Below, piece by piece: positions 14,911-22,239 of a DNA stretch of 22,277 nucleotides; within the stretch, counting starts at the first letter, position 1, and every line of letters begins with the position of its first letter. Made by a program: the position numbers and the translations under genes. The stretch is taken from the NCBI GenBank assembly GCA_900772575.1, contig CAAHEN010000174.1, positions 1 to 22,277 of the forward strand, given 5' to 3'. The stretch is from Bacteroidaceae bacterium (GTDB lineage: Bacteria; Bacteroidota; Bacteroidia; Bacteroidales; Bacteroidaceae). Below the pieces are notes generated by a model, which saw only the letters and a program-made list of their open reading frames with translations, was not told where the DNA came from and made no database searches.

Positions 14911-15005
14911 CTCATACCGACATTTTGATATTTACAATGAGAGAAAAACCATACACACCTACATGTCATTCACTTTTTCGCAAAGTCAAGCCAGTTGTAT
15001 CAAAG

Positions 15006-15036
15006 TCAAAAAATCCTTGGGCCCCACAGGGCAAGG
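15006..15036 (-). terminator. Second terminator downstream of GH20
   Basis: On the minus strand CCTTG and CCC pair with GGG and CAAGG around TGTG (two-base bulge), followed by ATTTTTTG. With the stem at 15068-15128 it forms a tandem terminator that separates GH20 from GH16. Confidence 0.7.
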
Positions 15037-15067
15037 GGTATTCCATCATCGCCTAGGGCCACCAGCA

Positions 15068-15128
15068 TAAAAAATGACAACCCCAAGGCGAGCGAATACA
15101 AAGACTCGCGCATCTTGGGGCTGTCATT
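15068..15128 (-). terminator. Strong intrinsic terminator of GH20
   Basis: On the minus strand AATGACAGCCCCAAG pairs with CTTGGGGTTGTCATT (one G-U pair), and the stem runs directly into a T-run (A15069-15074 on plus). It starts 34 nt after the GH20 stop codon. Confidence 0.9.
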
Positions 15129-15161
15129 ATTCCGGAGTTGGGCAACTACGCCGCACCGGTA

Positions 15162-18100
15162 TCACTTCAGTAATTTGCGGCCGTCGGCGGTAATATAGAC
15201 ACCGCGTTCAAGCGTCGACACGCGACGTCCCGTCAGGTCATAGAGCCCTTGGGCCTCACTGCTGTTCTCATCGGTACCGATGTGGACGATGCCCGTCGGC
15301 ACCTCCTCGGCTGTACGTTCGAATACCCACATGGAGCCGCCCCAATCGACAGGTTTGAGAATAATAGTCTTGAAACTGTTGGGATTAGTGTACCAGCTCA
15401 GGGTGCCATTACCGATATTGATACCCTTGGCCTCCGGCGTGTTGTTGTAAGACAAATACCACGATGTGGCCTGCTTGGCTGTTCCGAGCGCTATCTGGGT
15501 GGCATCGGTCATGCTGCCGACGTATGTGGCCAGTCCGGTGCCCTTGCTAAAGATTTTCACCTTACCGCTGCCCTGCTTGACGATACACCAAAGATAGCTG
15601 TCATCCCCTTGCTTCAATGCCGCCGGTACGACCCGCTTGCTGGCATTGTCTGCCTTGCAATAATAAGAAGAGAAGTTGGCATAGTCCGGACGAATGCGGT
15701 AGTAAAACCCTTCGTCAAGGCTGTCATAGAGCTCTGTGCGTGGCATAGCCAGATATTGTGTATAAAGGGCCAGGAATTGCTTATAGACAGCCTCATCAAC
15801 ACTAGCCTTAAGCGCTTCACGTATCGGTGCTGTGACATTGTCGCGAAGATAATCAAGCGCCTCTTGTGTGGGCTGGCCGTACTGGCCTACCACTGCCTCT
15901 TCCAGCTCTTTCTCACACTTGGTGAGCAAGCCGCGAAGCTGGGTGGTATAGTCGGTCACCTCGACGATGCGCCATGTACCAGCATAGGTGAGCGTCGGCT
16001 GGTTGAAGGCCTTGACGTAGCCCGTGCAATCGGCGAAAAGACGCTTTACGTTGCCGGTGGCGGTGGCAACATAACCGTCGACCGCAGAAATCACGACAGC
16101 ACCCGGCATGGCTGTGCATTCCTTATATGGAATCGTAGCCTTGTCTATGCGCAGGGTAGTGGCAGCAGTCCCGGCACTGACATCCGCATTGTAGGTGGGC
16201 AGGCTGACAGTATGGCCTGTCAGGTAGTTGCGCAGCTTATAACCGTTTCCCTCTTTGACAAACTGCCAGAGTTCCTCCGGTTCGGTCTGCGGCGTATAGT
16301 GGAAACGCACGGCACCGTCGCTCTCATAGGCCGTCGAACCGTTGTAAAGCTGCTTGTAGTAGGTAGCGGCTGAGACAAGTTGATAGATCTTGCCCTCTTC
16401 AGGCAGCACGATATCCGCAGCCTTGAAATCAGCTATCGCCGCAGTGAGGGCGGTGAGCCTCTCCGACTGTGTCCTGTCGGCCTTCAGCGCATCGAAAGCG
16501 GTTTGCAATGCCGTATGCACTTCTACGTTGACATGTCCGACACTTCCGGGCTGGGAAGCCTTGAGCAATGCCGCAGCCTCAGTGATGGCTGAATCCGCTG
16601 CCGTCTTGTCGGTACTGAAGATGTAGTGCTTGGCGTAAGTGTACTGCAACGAGTCAAATATAGGTGCATGTTCCTGCAAGCGTGTGAGGAAGCTGAGGTA
16701 ATTTTTCTTTTCAGCAGGCAGCCAGCCGATCTCCGACAAAGCCAGCAGGCGCGGCAACAACTGGTATTCGAGCTGCACACTGTTGTTGCAAGTCTCAGTC
16801 CACATGTTGCCCTGAACACCGAGGCAGTAATCCTCACGGCCTGAGAGTTGAGACACAGGGTTGACACTATATACTGTGGGCAGGCTGTTGACAAAGCCAT
16901 CACCCCAGCCACCTTGATAGAGTTCGTCGGCACGCGTCTGGCTGACGGGCACCTGCATCATGTCCAGATAGAGGCTCTGGTAGGGCACTACGATGCTCTT
17001 GAATCCCTTATTCGCAGCCTGTGCACTCATGCCGATGCTGTTCCAAGCCATGATGACCGGCTTGACCGTGTTATCAGCCTGCCAGTGTGCGAGAAGCTCA
17101 TCCCATACGACGATGTCCTTGCCGTACTTCTCTTTCAGGAACGTGCCCAGCACCTCAACCAGCCACGACTGCAATTCCTGAACGCCGGCCAGCTTTTCCT
17201 CTCTGACACGGCGCAAACAGTCTTCATTTGTTTTCCACTCATCTGTCGGGCATTCGTCACCGCCGATATGCACATACTTATATGGGAACGTCTCAGCTAC
17301 GTGCCCAAGCACGCATTTGAGGAAGTCTACCACTTTGTCGCTCCCGACATTGAGCACATTTCTGGAAATGCCGCCATCGAGACGTACGGAATAGGTCTTT
17401 GTCGAGTCGCAGCTCAGGTTGGGGTAAGCGGTGATGGCAGCCACCATGTGCCCCGGCAGGTCGATCTCGGGAATGATCTCAATGTTGCGTGCCTTGGCAT
17501 AGTCCACGATCTCGCGTAGGTCAGCCAAGGTATAGAACATGCCGCGGCCATACTCTGTATCGTCAAAGAACTTGCTGCTGCCACCAGCATTGACAAATGA
17601 GCCAGAACGGACAGCACCTACCGTGGTCAGCTTCGGATACTCCGGTATCTCAATGCGCCAGCCCTGGTCGTCGGAGAGGTGCCAGTGGAAGCGATTTAGC
17701 TTATAGAAAGAGAGGATATCCAGAATCCGCTTCACCTCATTCTTGTCGAAGAAATGACGGGCGATGTCGAGCATATAGCCACGGTGACCGAACCGAGGGG
17801 CATCCTCTATATTGACATAGGGTACCTGCCAAGCAGCATCGGCATGGAGTGACTTACCAAAGAACGCATTCGGCAGAAGCTGCTTGAGCGTCTGAATGGC
17901 ATAGAAGAACCCGGCCTGCTTAGCCGCCACTATAGAAATGCCGTCTTTGTCAGCCACAAACTTGTAGCCCTCAGCCGGCAACGTCGCGTCAACGGCCAGA
18001 TTGATGGCACCGGCCTTCCGTGTATCAGCCGTGGGCTCTGCCGTCAGTTTGATGCCTGACGTCAACTGGAGCTGGGCGACAAACTCCTCAACGAGCACTT

Positions 18101-18722
18101 TCGCCGAATCTGTGGGATAAGTGATGGCCGTCAGCGCTGACAGGCTCAGGCTACCATCGCCGAGCGTCATCTGGGCCGGAGCCGGCACAATGCGTGGGGC
18201 GGTTCCGGCAGATTCCATGAAAGTCAGTGCACTGCCGGCATCGCCAGTACCAGTCCAAAGTCCTAAAGTCTTTCCTTCGCCAGCTCCACCGAACTGGTTC
18301 ATGAAGATGGTGCGCTTGCCATGAGGAGCGATGAGCAGGCTGTTGCCGTCAGCCGCATCAACCAAGTCAAACTTCGTGTAGGACTTGGACGGCTTCGTCG
18401 ATGCATAGAAGAAGCCACTGCTACCAGAGCTCTGAACCGGATTGTCGACATAGAGCACACGCCCGGCTTGGTTGGTCAGCGTGTAGCCAGCAGTTGCGTC
18501 GCCCTCCAGTTTCCACAGCTGTTCGGACGTGCCGCCCATATAAGCGCCGGTAAGCACCTTGGCTCCGTCGCCCTGCGCTGTGAGCAGATTATTCTGATTG
18601 GTAAACACAATGTAGTACCACACCACCTTGTCGGCCGTGCTGATGATAGGACGGACTGCCGCCGCCCAAGCTAGCGTTGCTGACACGATGCTCAGCAAGC
18701 AGAGGAGTAGGGTTCTTTTCAT
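15162..18722 (-). CDS. Secreted GH20 beta-N-acetylhexosaminidase, multidomain
   Basis: 1186 aa. Signal peptide ~1-21 (MKRTLLLCLLSIVSATLAWA). A ricin-like module (~34-170, starting WYYIVFTNQNN), a GH20b-type domain (~178-300) and a GH20 catalytic domain (~302-690) follow. Catalytic signatures are GHRGYMLDIARHF, FHWHLSDDQGWRIEIP, PEIDLPGHM and YVHIGGDECPTDEW, with the Asp489-Glu490 pair used in substrate-assisted catalysis. The second half holds a helical FIVAR-like stretch (~715-775), another trefoil-like region (~780-925), further helices (~935-1000), a third WYYI-type module (FYYRIRPDYANFSSYYC, ~1010-1140) and a short tail, GLYDLTGRRVSTLERGVYI, like sorting tails of Prevotella. It releases terminal GlcNAc or GalNAc from glycans outside the cell or at its surface. 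It is far longer than minimal GH20 enzymes because of the added modules. Confidence 0.95.
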   Translation of the reverse strand: MKRTLLLCLLSIVSATLAWAAAVRPIISTADKVVWYYIVFTNQNNLLTAQGDGAKVLTGAYMGGTSEQLWKLEGDATAGYTLTNQAGRVLYVDNPVQSSGSSGFFYASTKPSKSYTKFDLVDAADGNSLLIAPHGKRTIFMNQFGGAGEGKTLGLWTGTGDAGSALTFMESAGTAPRIVPAPAQMTLGDGSLSLSALTAITYPTDSAKVLVEEFVAQLQLTSGIKLTAEPTADTRKAGAINLAVDATLPAEGYKFVADKDGISIVAAKQAGFFYAIQTLKQLLPNAFFGKSLHADAAWQVPYVNIEDAPRFGHRGYMLDIARHFFDKNEVKRILDILSFYKLNRFHWHLSDDQGWRIEIPEYPKLTTVGAVRSGSFVNAGGSSKFFDDTEYGRGMFYTLADLREIVDYAKARNIEIIPEIDLPGHMVAAITAYPNLSCDSTKTYSVRLDGGISRNVLNVGSDKVVDFLKCVLGHVAETFPYKYVHIGGDECPTDEWKTNEDCLRRVREEKLAGVQELQSWLVEVLGTFLKEKYGKDIVVWDELLAHWQADNTVKPVIMAWNSIGMSAQAANKGFKSIVVPYQSLYLDMMQVPVSQTRADELYQGGWGDGFVNSLPTVYSVNPVSQLSGREDYCLGVQGNMWTETCNNSVQLEYQLLPRLLALSEIGWLPAEKKNYLSFLTRLQEHAPIFDSLQYTYAKHYIFSTDKTAADSAITEAAALLKASQPGSVGHVNVEVHTALQTAFDALKADRTQSERLTALTAAIADFKAADIVLPEEGKIYQLVSAATYYKQLYNGSTAYESDGAVRFHYTPQTEPEELWQFVKEGNGYKLRNYLTGHTVSLPTYNADVSAGTAATTLRIDKATIPYKECTAMPGAVVISAVDGYVATATGNVKRLFADCTGYVKAFNQPTLTYAGTWRIVEVTDYTTQLRGLLTKCEKELEEAVVGQYGQPTQEALDYLRDNVTAPIREALKASVDEAVYKQFLALYTQYLAMPRTELYDSLDEGFYYRIRPDYANFSSYYCKADNASKRVVPAALKQGDDSYLWCIVKQGSGKVKIFSKGTGLATYVGSMTDATQIALGTAKQATSWYLSYNNTPEAKGINIGNGTLSWYTNPNSFKTIILKPVDWGGSMWVFERTAEEVPTGIVHIGTDENSSEAQGLYDLTGRRVSTLERGVYITADGRKLLK

Positions 18723-18759
18723 TCAGTAATATTATTTGAGTGAAACAGTTAGGATTCCG

Positions 18760-18791
18760 CAAATTTAGAAATTCCATTTTGACCAACCAAA
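18760..18791 (-). promoter_or_regulatory. Promoter of the GH20 gene
   Basis: On the minus strand TTTG (18788-18791), 20 nt, then TAAATTTG (18760-18767), an exact consensus match. The predicted leader is about 30 nt. Confidence 0.82.
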
Positions 18792-18903
18792 TCATTATAT
18801 CAAAAATCACCTGAACAAACAGCATTTCGTCCACATCTGGCTCAATCAGGGCCAACCAAAAGTCTTATTGGGAGCTCGCAACCTTAGAAAACGCGTGGAG
18901 ACC

Positions 18904-18934
18904 TTGTCCGAACAAGATAAAATGGCTACCTTTG
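18904..18934 (+). promoter_or_regulatory. Promoter of the rplY operon
   Basis: TTG (18904-18906), 20 nt, then TACCTTTG (18927-18934). The leader is about 95 nt and contains an AATTAAG/CTTAATT hairpin (18986-19010) shortly before the rplY ATG, which could be a weak translational control structure. Confidence 0.75.
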
Positions 18935-19037
18935 CGCTCGATTTGTCCTCACGGCGCTCACAGGCAGCCGCTACGTGTGATGGCGAATTAAGAACAGCAA
19001 TCGCTTAATTTAGAGTAACACAAACACTTACACAATC

Positions 19038-19637
19038 ATGAAACAGATTTCGATCACCGGTTCCCTGCGTACCGACGTCGGCAAAAAGGCCGCCAAGAAA
19101 ATCCGCAACAACGGCGAAGTGCCCTGCGTCATCTACGGCGAAAAGAAGGATGAGAACGGCAATCCTGTTGCCATCCATTTCGTAGTCAGCGAGAAGCAAA
19201 TCAACAAGCTCATCTACACTCCTCATATCTATCTTGTAGACATCAACATCGATGGTGAGGATCACAAGGGTATTCTGAAGGAAGTGCAATTCCACCCCGT
19301 AAAGGACAACGTGCTCCACGTCGACTTCTTTGAGGTTCATGCCGAGAAGCCTATCGTCATGGGTGTGCCCATCGCCCCCGAAGGTCTGGCAGAAGGCGTA
19401 CGCGCTGGTGGCCGCCTGATGACAATGGTGCGCAAGCTCAATGTCCGTGCCCTCTATTCCGACATCCCCGAGAAGCTGGTCATCAATGTTGCCCACCTCG
19501 GACTGGGCAAGAGCGTCAAGGTCGGCGACCTTAGCTTCGATAAGCTTGAGCTTGTCACCCCGAAAGACGTCATCGTCTGCACCGTCAAGATGACACGTGC
19601 CGCCATGGGTGCCGCCGCCGCAGCAGCCAAGGCTTAA
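19038..19637 (+). CDS. rplY: 50S ribosomal protein L25 (long, CTC/TL5 type)
   Basis: 199 aa. Binds 5S rRNA in the large subunit. The N-terminal L25 domain (~1-92) begins MKQISITGSLRTDVGKKAAK and carries the VPCVIYGEKK motif. The C-terminal TL5/CTC domain (~98-185) includes VDFFEVHAEKPIVMGVPI and ends VIVCTVKMTR, followed by a low-complexity Ala-rich tail (AAMGAAAAAAKA). This longer architecture is usual outside the enterobacteria. It leads a conserved Bacteroidota cluster with pth and an S4 protein. A gap of 152 nt to pth contains no convincing terminator. Confidence 0.97.
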   Translation: MKQISITGSLRTDVGKKAAKKIRNNGEVPCVIYGEKKDENGNPVAIHFVVSEKQINKLIYTPHIYLVDINIDGEDHKGILKEVQFHPVKDNVLHVDFFEVHAEKPIVMGVPIAPEGLAEGVRAGGRLMTMVRKLNVRALYSDIPEKLVINVAHLGLGKSVKVGDLSFDKLELVTPKDVIVCTVKMTRAAMGAAAAAAKA

Positions 19638-19789
19638 CACCGACCATCCCCAAGACTTAAACTCGAAGCGTCTAAAAAGGTCTCTACGCACCTATGCCAC
19701 TCATCAAGTTGCTGCTGCGCTTGTCTCGTCGCCGCCATCACGGCCACACGACACATGGGGAGTACCTGAAGGCCAACTACATTCAAAGC

Positions 19790-20353
19790 ATGAACTTTCT
19801 GATTGTCGGGCTAGGCAATATCGGCAGCGAATATGCCAACACCCGCCACAATATAGGATTCAGAGTATTGGACGCCTTAGCCAAGGCGTCCAATCTCGTA
19901 TTTGAAGATAAGCGTTACGGCGCCATCACCACCTTGCGCGTCAAAAACCAGACGCTCTTCCTGCTCAAGCCCTCTACCTATATGAACTTGTCGGGCAATG
20001 CCGTACGCTACTGGATGCAAGAAAAAAAAGTGCCACTGGAGAACCTGCTAGTTGTCGTCGACGACCTGGCTCTGCCATTCGGCCAGCTGCGCCTGCGCCC
20101 CGGAGGAAGTGAAGCCGGGCACAACGGACTCAAGCACATAACCGCTACATTGGGTACACAACAATATGCGCGCTTACGTTTTGGGATTGGCAATGACTTT
20201 CCACGGGGCGGACAAGTTGACTATGTGCTCGGAGAATTTGGGCAAGAAGACTTGGACAAAATGGACGAACGACTGGAAGCCGCCGGTGAGGTCATCAAGG
20301 CTTTCGCACTGTCAGGCATACAGTTTGCCATGAACCACTTCAATAAAAAGTAA
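19790..20353 (+). CDS. pth: Peptidyl-tRNA hydrolase
   Basis: 187 aa from the ATG at 19790 (MNFLIVGLGNIGSEYANTRH). The open frame reaches back to 19694, but the added basic, His-rich stretch has no family counterpart. Pth cleaves peptidyl-tRNA released from stalled ribosomes. Visible motifs are GLGNIGSEYANTRHNIGF with the catalytic His in RHNIGF, LLKPSTYMNLSG, VVVDDLALPFGQLRLRPGG and GSEAGHNGLKHI with the second conserved Asn/His region. Length is normal. It is 43 nt upstream of the S4 gene and probably co-transcribed from the rplY promoter. Confidence 0.97.
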   Translation: MNFLIVGLGNIGSEYANTRHNIGFRVLDALAKASNLVFEDKRYGAITTLRVKNQTLFLLKPSTYMNLSGNAVRYWMQEKKVPLENLLVVVDDLALPFGQLRLRPGGSEAGHNGLKHITATLGTQQYARLRFGIGNDFPRGGQVDYVLGEFGQEDLDKMDERLEAAGEVIKAFALSGIQFAMNHFNKK

Positions 20354-20396
20354 GCCAAGCCTATAGGGCATAGACCTTATATACAACACGACCATC

Positions 20397-20804
20397 ATGG
20401 AAGCACGACTGGATAAATGGTTATGGGCTGCACGCATCTACAAGACCCGTACGCTGGCTGCGGATGCCTGCAAGAATGGGCGCGTCACGATCAATGGTGC
20501 CCAAGCCAAGCCTTCGCGCATGGTCAAAGCTGGAGACGAGATCGGGGTGAGAAAGTCTCCCATCACCTATACTTTCCGCATCCGGCAGGCCATAGAGAAA
20601 CGCGTCGGCGCAAAACTGCTGACCGAGGTATTTGAAAATATCACACCACCAGAGCAATATGAACTTCTGGAAATGAGTCAAATCAGTGGATTCATAGACC
20701 GTGCCAGGGGCACCGGACGGCCGACGAAAAAAGATCGCCGCGCACTCGACGATTTCACAGCTCCGATATTCCTTGACTCCGATTTTGACATTGACGACGA
20801 CTGA
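20397..20804 (+). CDS. hslR: S4-domain RNA-binding protein, Hsp15-like
   Basis: 135 aa. The N-terminal S4 domain (~1-65) has the RLDKWLWAARIYKTRTLAADACKNG-type start (here from residue 4) and VTINGAQAKPSRMVKAGD, close to E. coli Hsp15, which rescues 50S subunits carrying stalled nascent chains. The C-terminal part is basic and helical (RARGTGRPTKKDRRALDDF) and ends in a very acidic tail (SDFDIDDD). Its place directly after pth fits a shared role in clearing stalled peptidyl-tRNA. The gene symbol is by analogy with E. coli. Confidence 0.88.
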   Translation: MEARLDKWLWAARIYKTRTLAADACKNGRVTINGAQAKPSRMVKAGDEIGVRKSPITYTFRIRQAIEKRVGAKLLTEVFENITPPEQYELLEMSQISGFIDRARGTGRPTKKDRRALDDFTAPIFLDSDFDIDDD

Positions 20805-20818
20805 AACAGCTCTATCAC

Positions 20819-21244
20819 ATGCAGCAAGATAACCATACTCACGCCACGACTGAGCCTTCAAAGGAGTCCCGTCAAGATCGCGTCTGCAACATATTGGCAT
20901 TTGTCGGGTTGCTCACCATAACCGTCCTTGGTGGCTCATCCATTATCACCCCACTTCTGAAACCGGGCAATACGGCCACACAGCCACCAGAACTGCCCTC
21001 AGCTCCAGGTGAGGCAAGCAGAGACAGTCTGGCCGACATGGGCGATGAGCCACTTCCCGCTCCTCTTCCTGAAACCACTCCGGATACCATTGCCGACTCA
21101 CTGTCGGCTGGAACCATCGACACACTGGCATTGTCCACTCCCGCCATATCCACTGACAGCACCACACACCACCACCCGGCGCACACAGACAGTGTCCACC
21201 ATCACGGCCACCATCACACAGACTCCCTCCGCAGGGCAGAGTGA
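20819..21244 (+). CDS. Small membrane-anchored protein with His-rich tail, unknown function
   Basis: 141 aa, starting 14 nt after the S4 gene stop and therefore probably in the same transcript. A short hydrophilic N-terminus (~1-22) is followed by one hydrophobic segment (~24-46, ILAFVGLLTITVLGGSSIIT), which predicts a single-pass inner-membrane protein. After it comes a Pro/Ser/Thr-rich, low-complexity stretch (~50-115) and a C-terminal His cluster (THHHPAHTDSVHHHGHHH, ~116-133). The His cluster could bind metal, but low-complexity tails of this kind can also be neutral drift. I do not recognise the family. The short intergenic distance and in-frame stop support it being real. Confidence 0.6.
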   Translation: MQQDNHTHATTEPSKESRQDRVCNILAFVGLLTITVLGGSSIITPLLKPGNTATQPPELPSAPGEASRDSLADMGDEPLPAPLPETTPDTIADSLSAGTIDTLALSTPAISTDSTTHHHPAHTDSVHHHGHHHTDSLRRAE

Positions 21245-21294
21245 GAGATCTGGTGTCATTCTACCCCCATTCGGTCACTATGTTTTATTGTGAG

Positions 21295-21331
21295 ATCGGG
21301 TTTTCCAATGGCAGTCATTGGAAAACCCGAT
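21295..21331 (+). terminator. Terminator of the rplY-pth-S4 operon
   Basis: A perfect 16-bp stem (ATCGGGTTTTCCAATG / CATTGGAAAACCCGAT) with the 5-nt loop GCAGT lies 50 nt after the last stop codon. Only a short T stretch follows (TTTAAA), but the stem is very strong. Confidence 0.7.
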
Positions 21332-21517
21332 TTAAACTGTGCTCTCTCTACAAGGCATTGATGGCAGATAATGGTGGGACAAGCGTTCTGAATCATTACG
21401 CATCCAATAAACGCACATCGATCATAGGATTTTGTGACGGTTTTCAAGCACACGGGAAGTTCACCCCCAGTGTCAGCGTGGCTCCCCTGACGGTCTAAGA
21501 TTTGAGTTTAACACTGC

Positions 21518-21548
21518 TTGTTTTCGGCACGTGGAAGCCGTATCTTTG
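21518..21548 (+). promoter_or_regulatory. Promoter-like element in repeat copy C
   Basis: TTG (21518-21520), 20 nt, then TATCTTTG (21541-21548). It matches the Bacteroidota consensus and is the same as in copies A and B. It points in the same direction as the upstream rplY operon. Confidence 0.55.
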
Positions 21549-21559
21549 TACCAGAGGAA

Positions 21560-21589
21560 ACGACTATCCCACGCGGATAGCCGTTTTTT
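21560..21589 (+). terminator. Terminator-like hairpin in repeat copy C
   Basis: ACGACTATCC pairs with GGATAGCCGT (one A-C mismatch, 5-nt loop), followed by TTTTTT at 21584-21589. It begins about 12 nt after the promoter-like box, so a transcript would be roughly 35-40 nt. Confidence 0.62.
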
Positions 21590-21649
21590 GTGCCCTGCGG
21601 CAACCGACATCGCCACCATATGGCAAAATCTGCGCGGTTTTTCAGGGCA

Positions 21650-21708
21650 ACTTCCCTAGGGCAAATCTGAATTTGCTCCGAGCAAATTCAGATTTGCCCT
21701 AGGGAAGT
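21650..21708. repeat. Perfect 28-bp palindrome in repeat copy C
   Basis: Arms 21650-21677 and 21681-21708 are perfect reverse complements with only CCG between them. Each arm holds CTTCCCTAGGGC and CAAATCTGAATTTGCT. It would form a cruciform in DNA or a very stable hairpin in RNA. Copies A and B carry decayed versions. Confidence 0.95.
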
Positions 21709-21961
21709 CCCACCGAAGTCCCGCTTTAACATTCCGAATACGTATGAAGGTTAAATAAGTTAAGGTACCATTCCGGCAATTGGGGCAAAAAGGTGAAGCG
21801 ATGGGTGGCGCAGTGCTATATTATGGGGTCGTCAGGCAACCTCAAGCATCCCGGATTCGTCAACCGAAAAGAAGATATACGTCTGAGCGAGCCCCAAGCA
21901 CAAAACACCGCAGACGGTCCGCCGGAGCTCCCCTTGTTCGCCGAGAGGGGCTTGGAACAGA

Positions 21962-22008
21962 AATTTCCAGTCAGAATCCTGTGTCACAATGACTTCTGAC
22001 TGGAAATT
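21962..22008. repeat. Inverted repeat beyond copy C
   Basis: AATTTCCAGTCAGAA (21962-21976) and TTCTGACTGGAAATT (21994-22008), 15 bp with a 17-nt loop. It is not followed by a T-run. The function is unknown; it may be another end structure or a mobile-element remnant. Confidence 0.85.
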
Positions 22009-22018
22009 GTGCTTTCTC

Positions 22019-22036
22019 GGTTTTGCCGGACAGCAA
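22019..22036 (+). repeat. Short dispersed motif, third copy
   Basis: GGTTTTGCCGGACAGCAA, followed by TAATTGCGG and then ACTTTTGTGGGTCAG (22055-22069). It is related to the motifs at 12137 and 12752. Confidence 0.5.
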
Positions 22037-22107
22037 TAATTGCGGAAAAACGAGACTTTTGTGGGTCAGTAGCGCAAATTCGTGATTATCAGATTGCTGA
22101 GGTGTAA

Positions 22108-22136
22108 TTTCATTTTATTCTAACTATAAAATGAAA
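22108..22136. repeat. AT-rich hairpin upstream of the tRNA promoter
   Basis: TTTCATTTTAT pairs perfectly with ATAAAATGAAA (11 bp, 7-nt loop). AAAATGAAAT recurs at about 22226, in the predicted tRNA leader. The role is unknown. Confidence 0.7.
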
Positions 22137-22165
22137 CGGCAGGTGCAATTTTTTCTCCGAAATGT

Positions 22166-22196
22166 TTTGGCAGTTCAGATATAATGTCTAACTTTG
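22166..22196 (+). promoter_or_regulatory. Promoter of tRNA-Ser
   Basis: TTTG (22166-22169), 19 nt, then TAACTTTG (22189-22196), an exact consensus match. The predicted start is near 22203, so the 5' leader of the pre-tRNA is about 37 nt. Confidence 0.88.
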
Positions 22197-22239
22197 CACC
22201 GCGTTTGAGAGATAACGCTTCACTAAAATGAAATAAAGA

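Larger units (their letters stand above)
21395..21870 (+). repeat. Intergenic repeat, copy C (inverted relative to A and B)
   Basis: This is the reverse complement of copy B. It runs from the ACGGGAAGTTCACCCCCAGT block (21460-21479) through the promoter-like box, hairpin/T-run, palindrome, CCATTCCGGCAATTGGGG (21769-21786) and GGCAACCTCAAGCATCCCGG (21835-21854). The last recognisable match is at about 21866. It lies between the rplY operon terminator and the tRNA-Ser promoter. Apart from two further hairpins and a dispersed motif, 21245-22139 contains no gene I can support. Confidence 0.83.

Noticed and set aside
15249..16373. 374-codon open frame on the plus strand
   Set aside because: It lies wholly antisense to the well-supported GH20 gene and has no recognisable domain; long antisense frames are expected in GC-rich coding DNA.
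19694..19789. Extended N-terminus for Pth
   Set aside because: The extra basic, His-containing residues precede a perfect family N-terminus at 19790 and match nothing in the family.
21502..21702. A ~66-codon open frame present in all three repeat copies (also within 26-373 and 12337-12537, minus)
   Set aside because: It starts at TTG, contains the terminator hairpin, and ends inside the palindrome. Between copies B and C most codon differences change the amino acid, so there is no sign of protein-level selection. Its persistence follows from DNA similarity.
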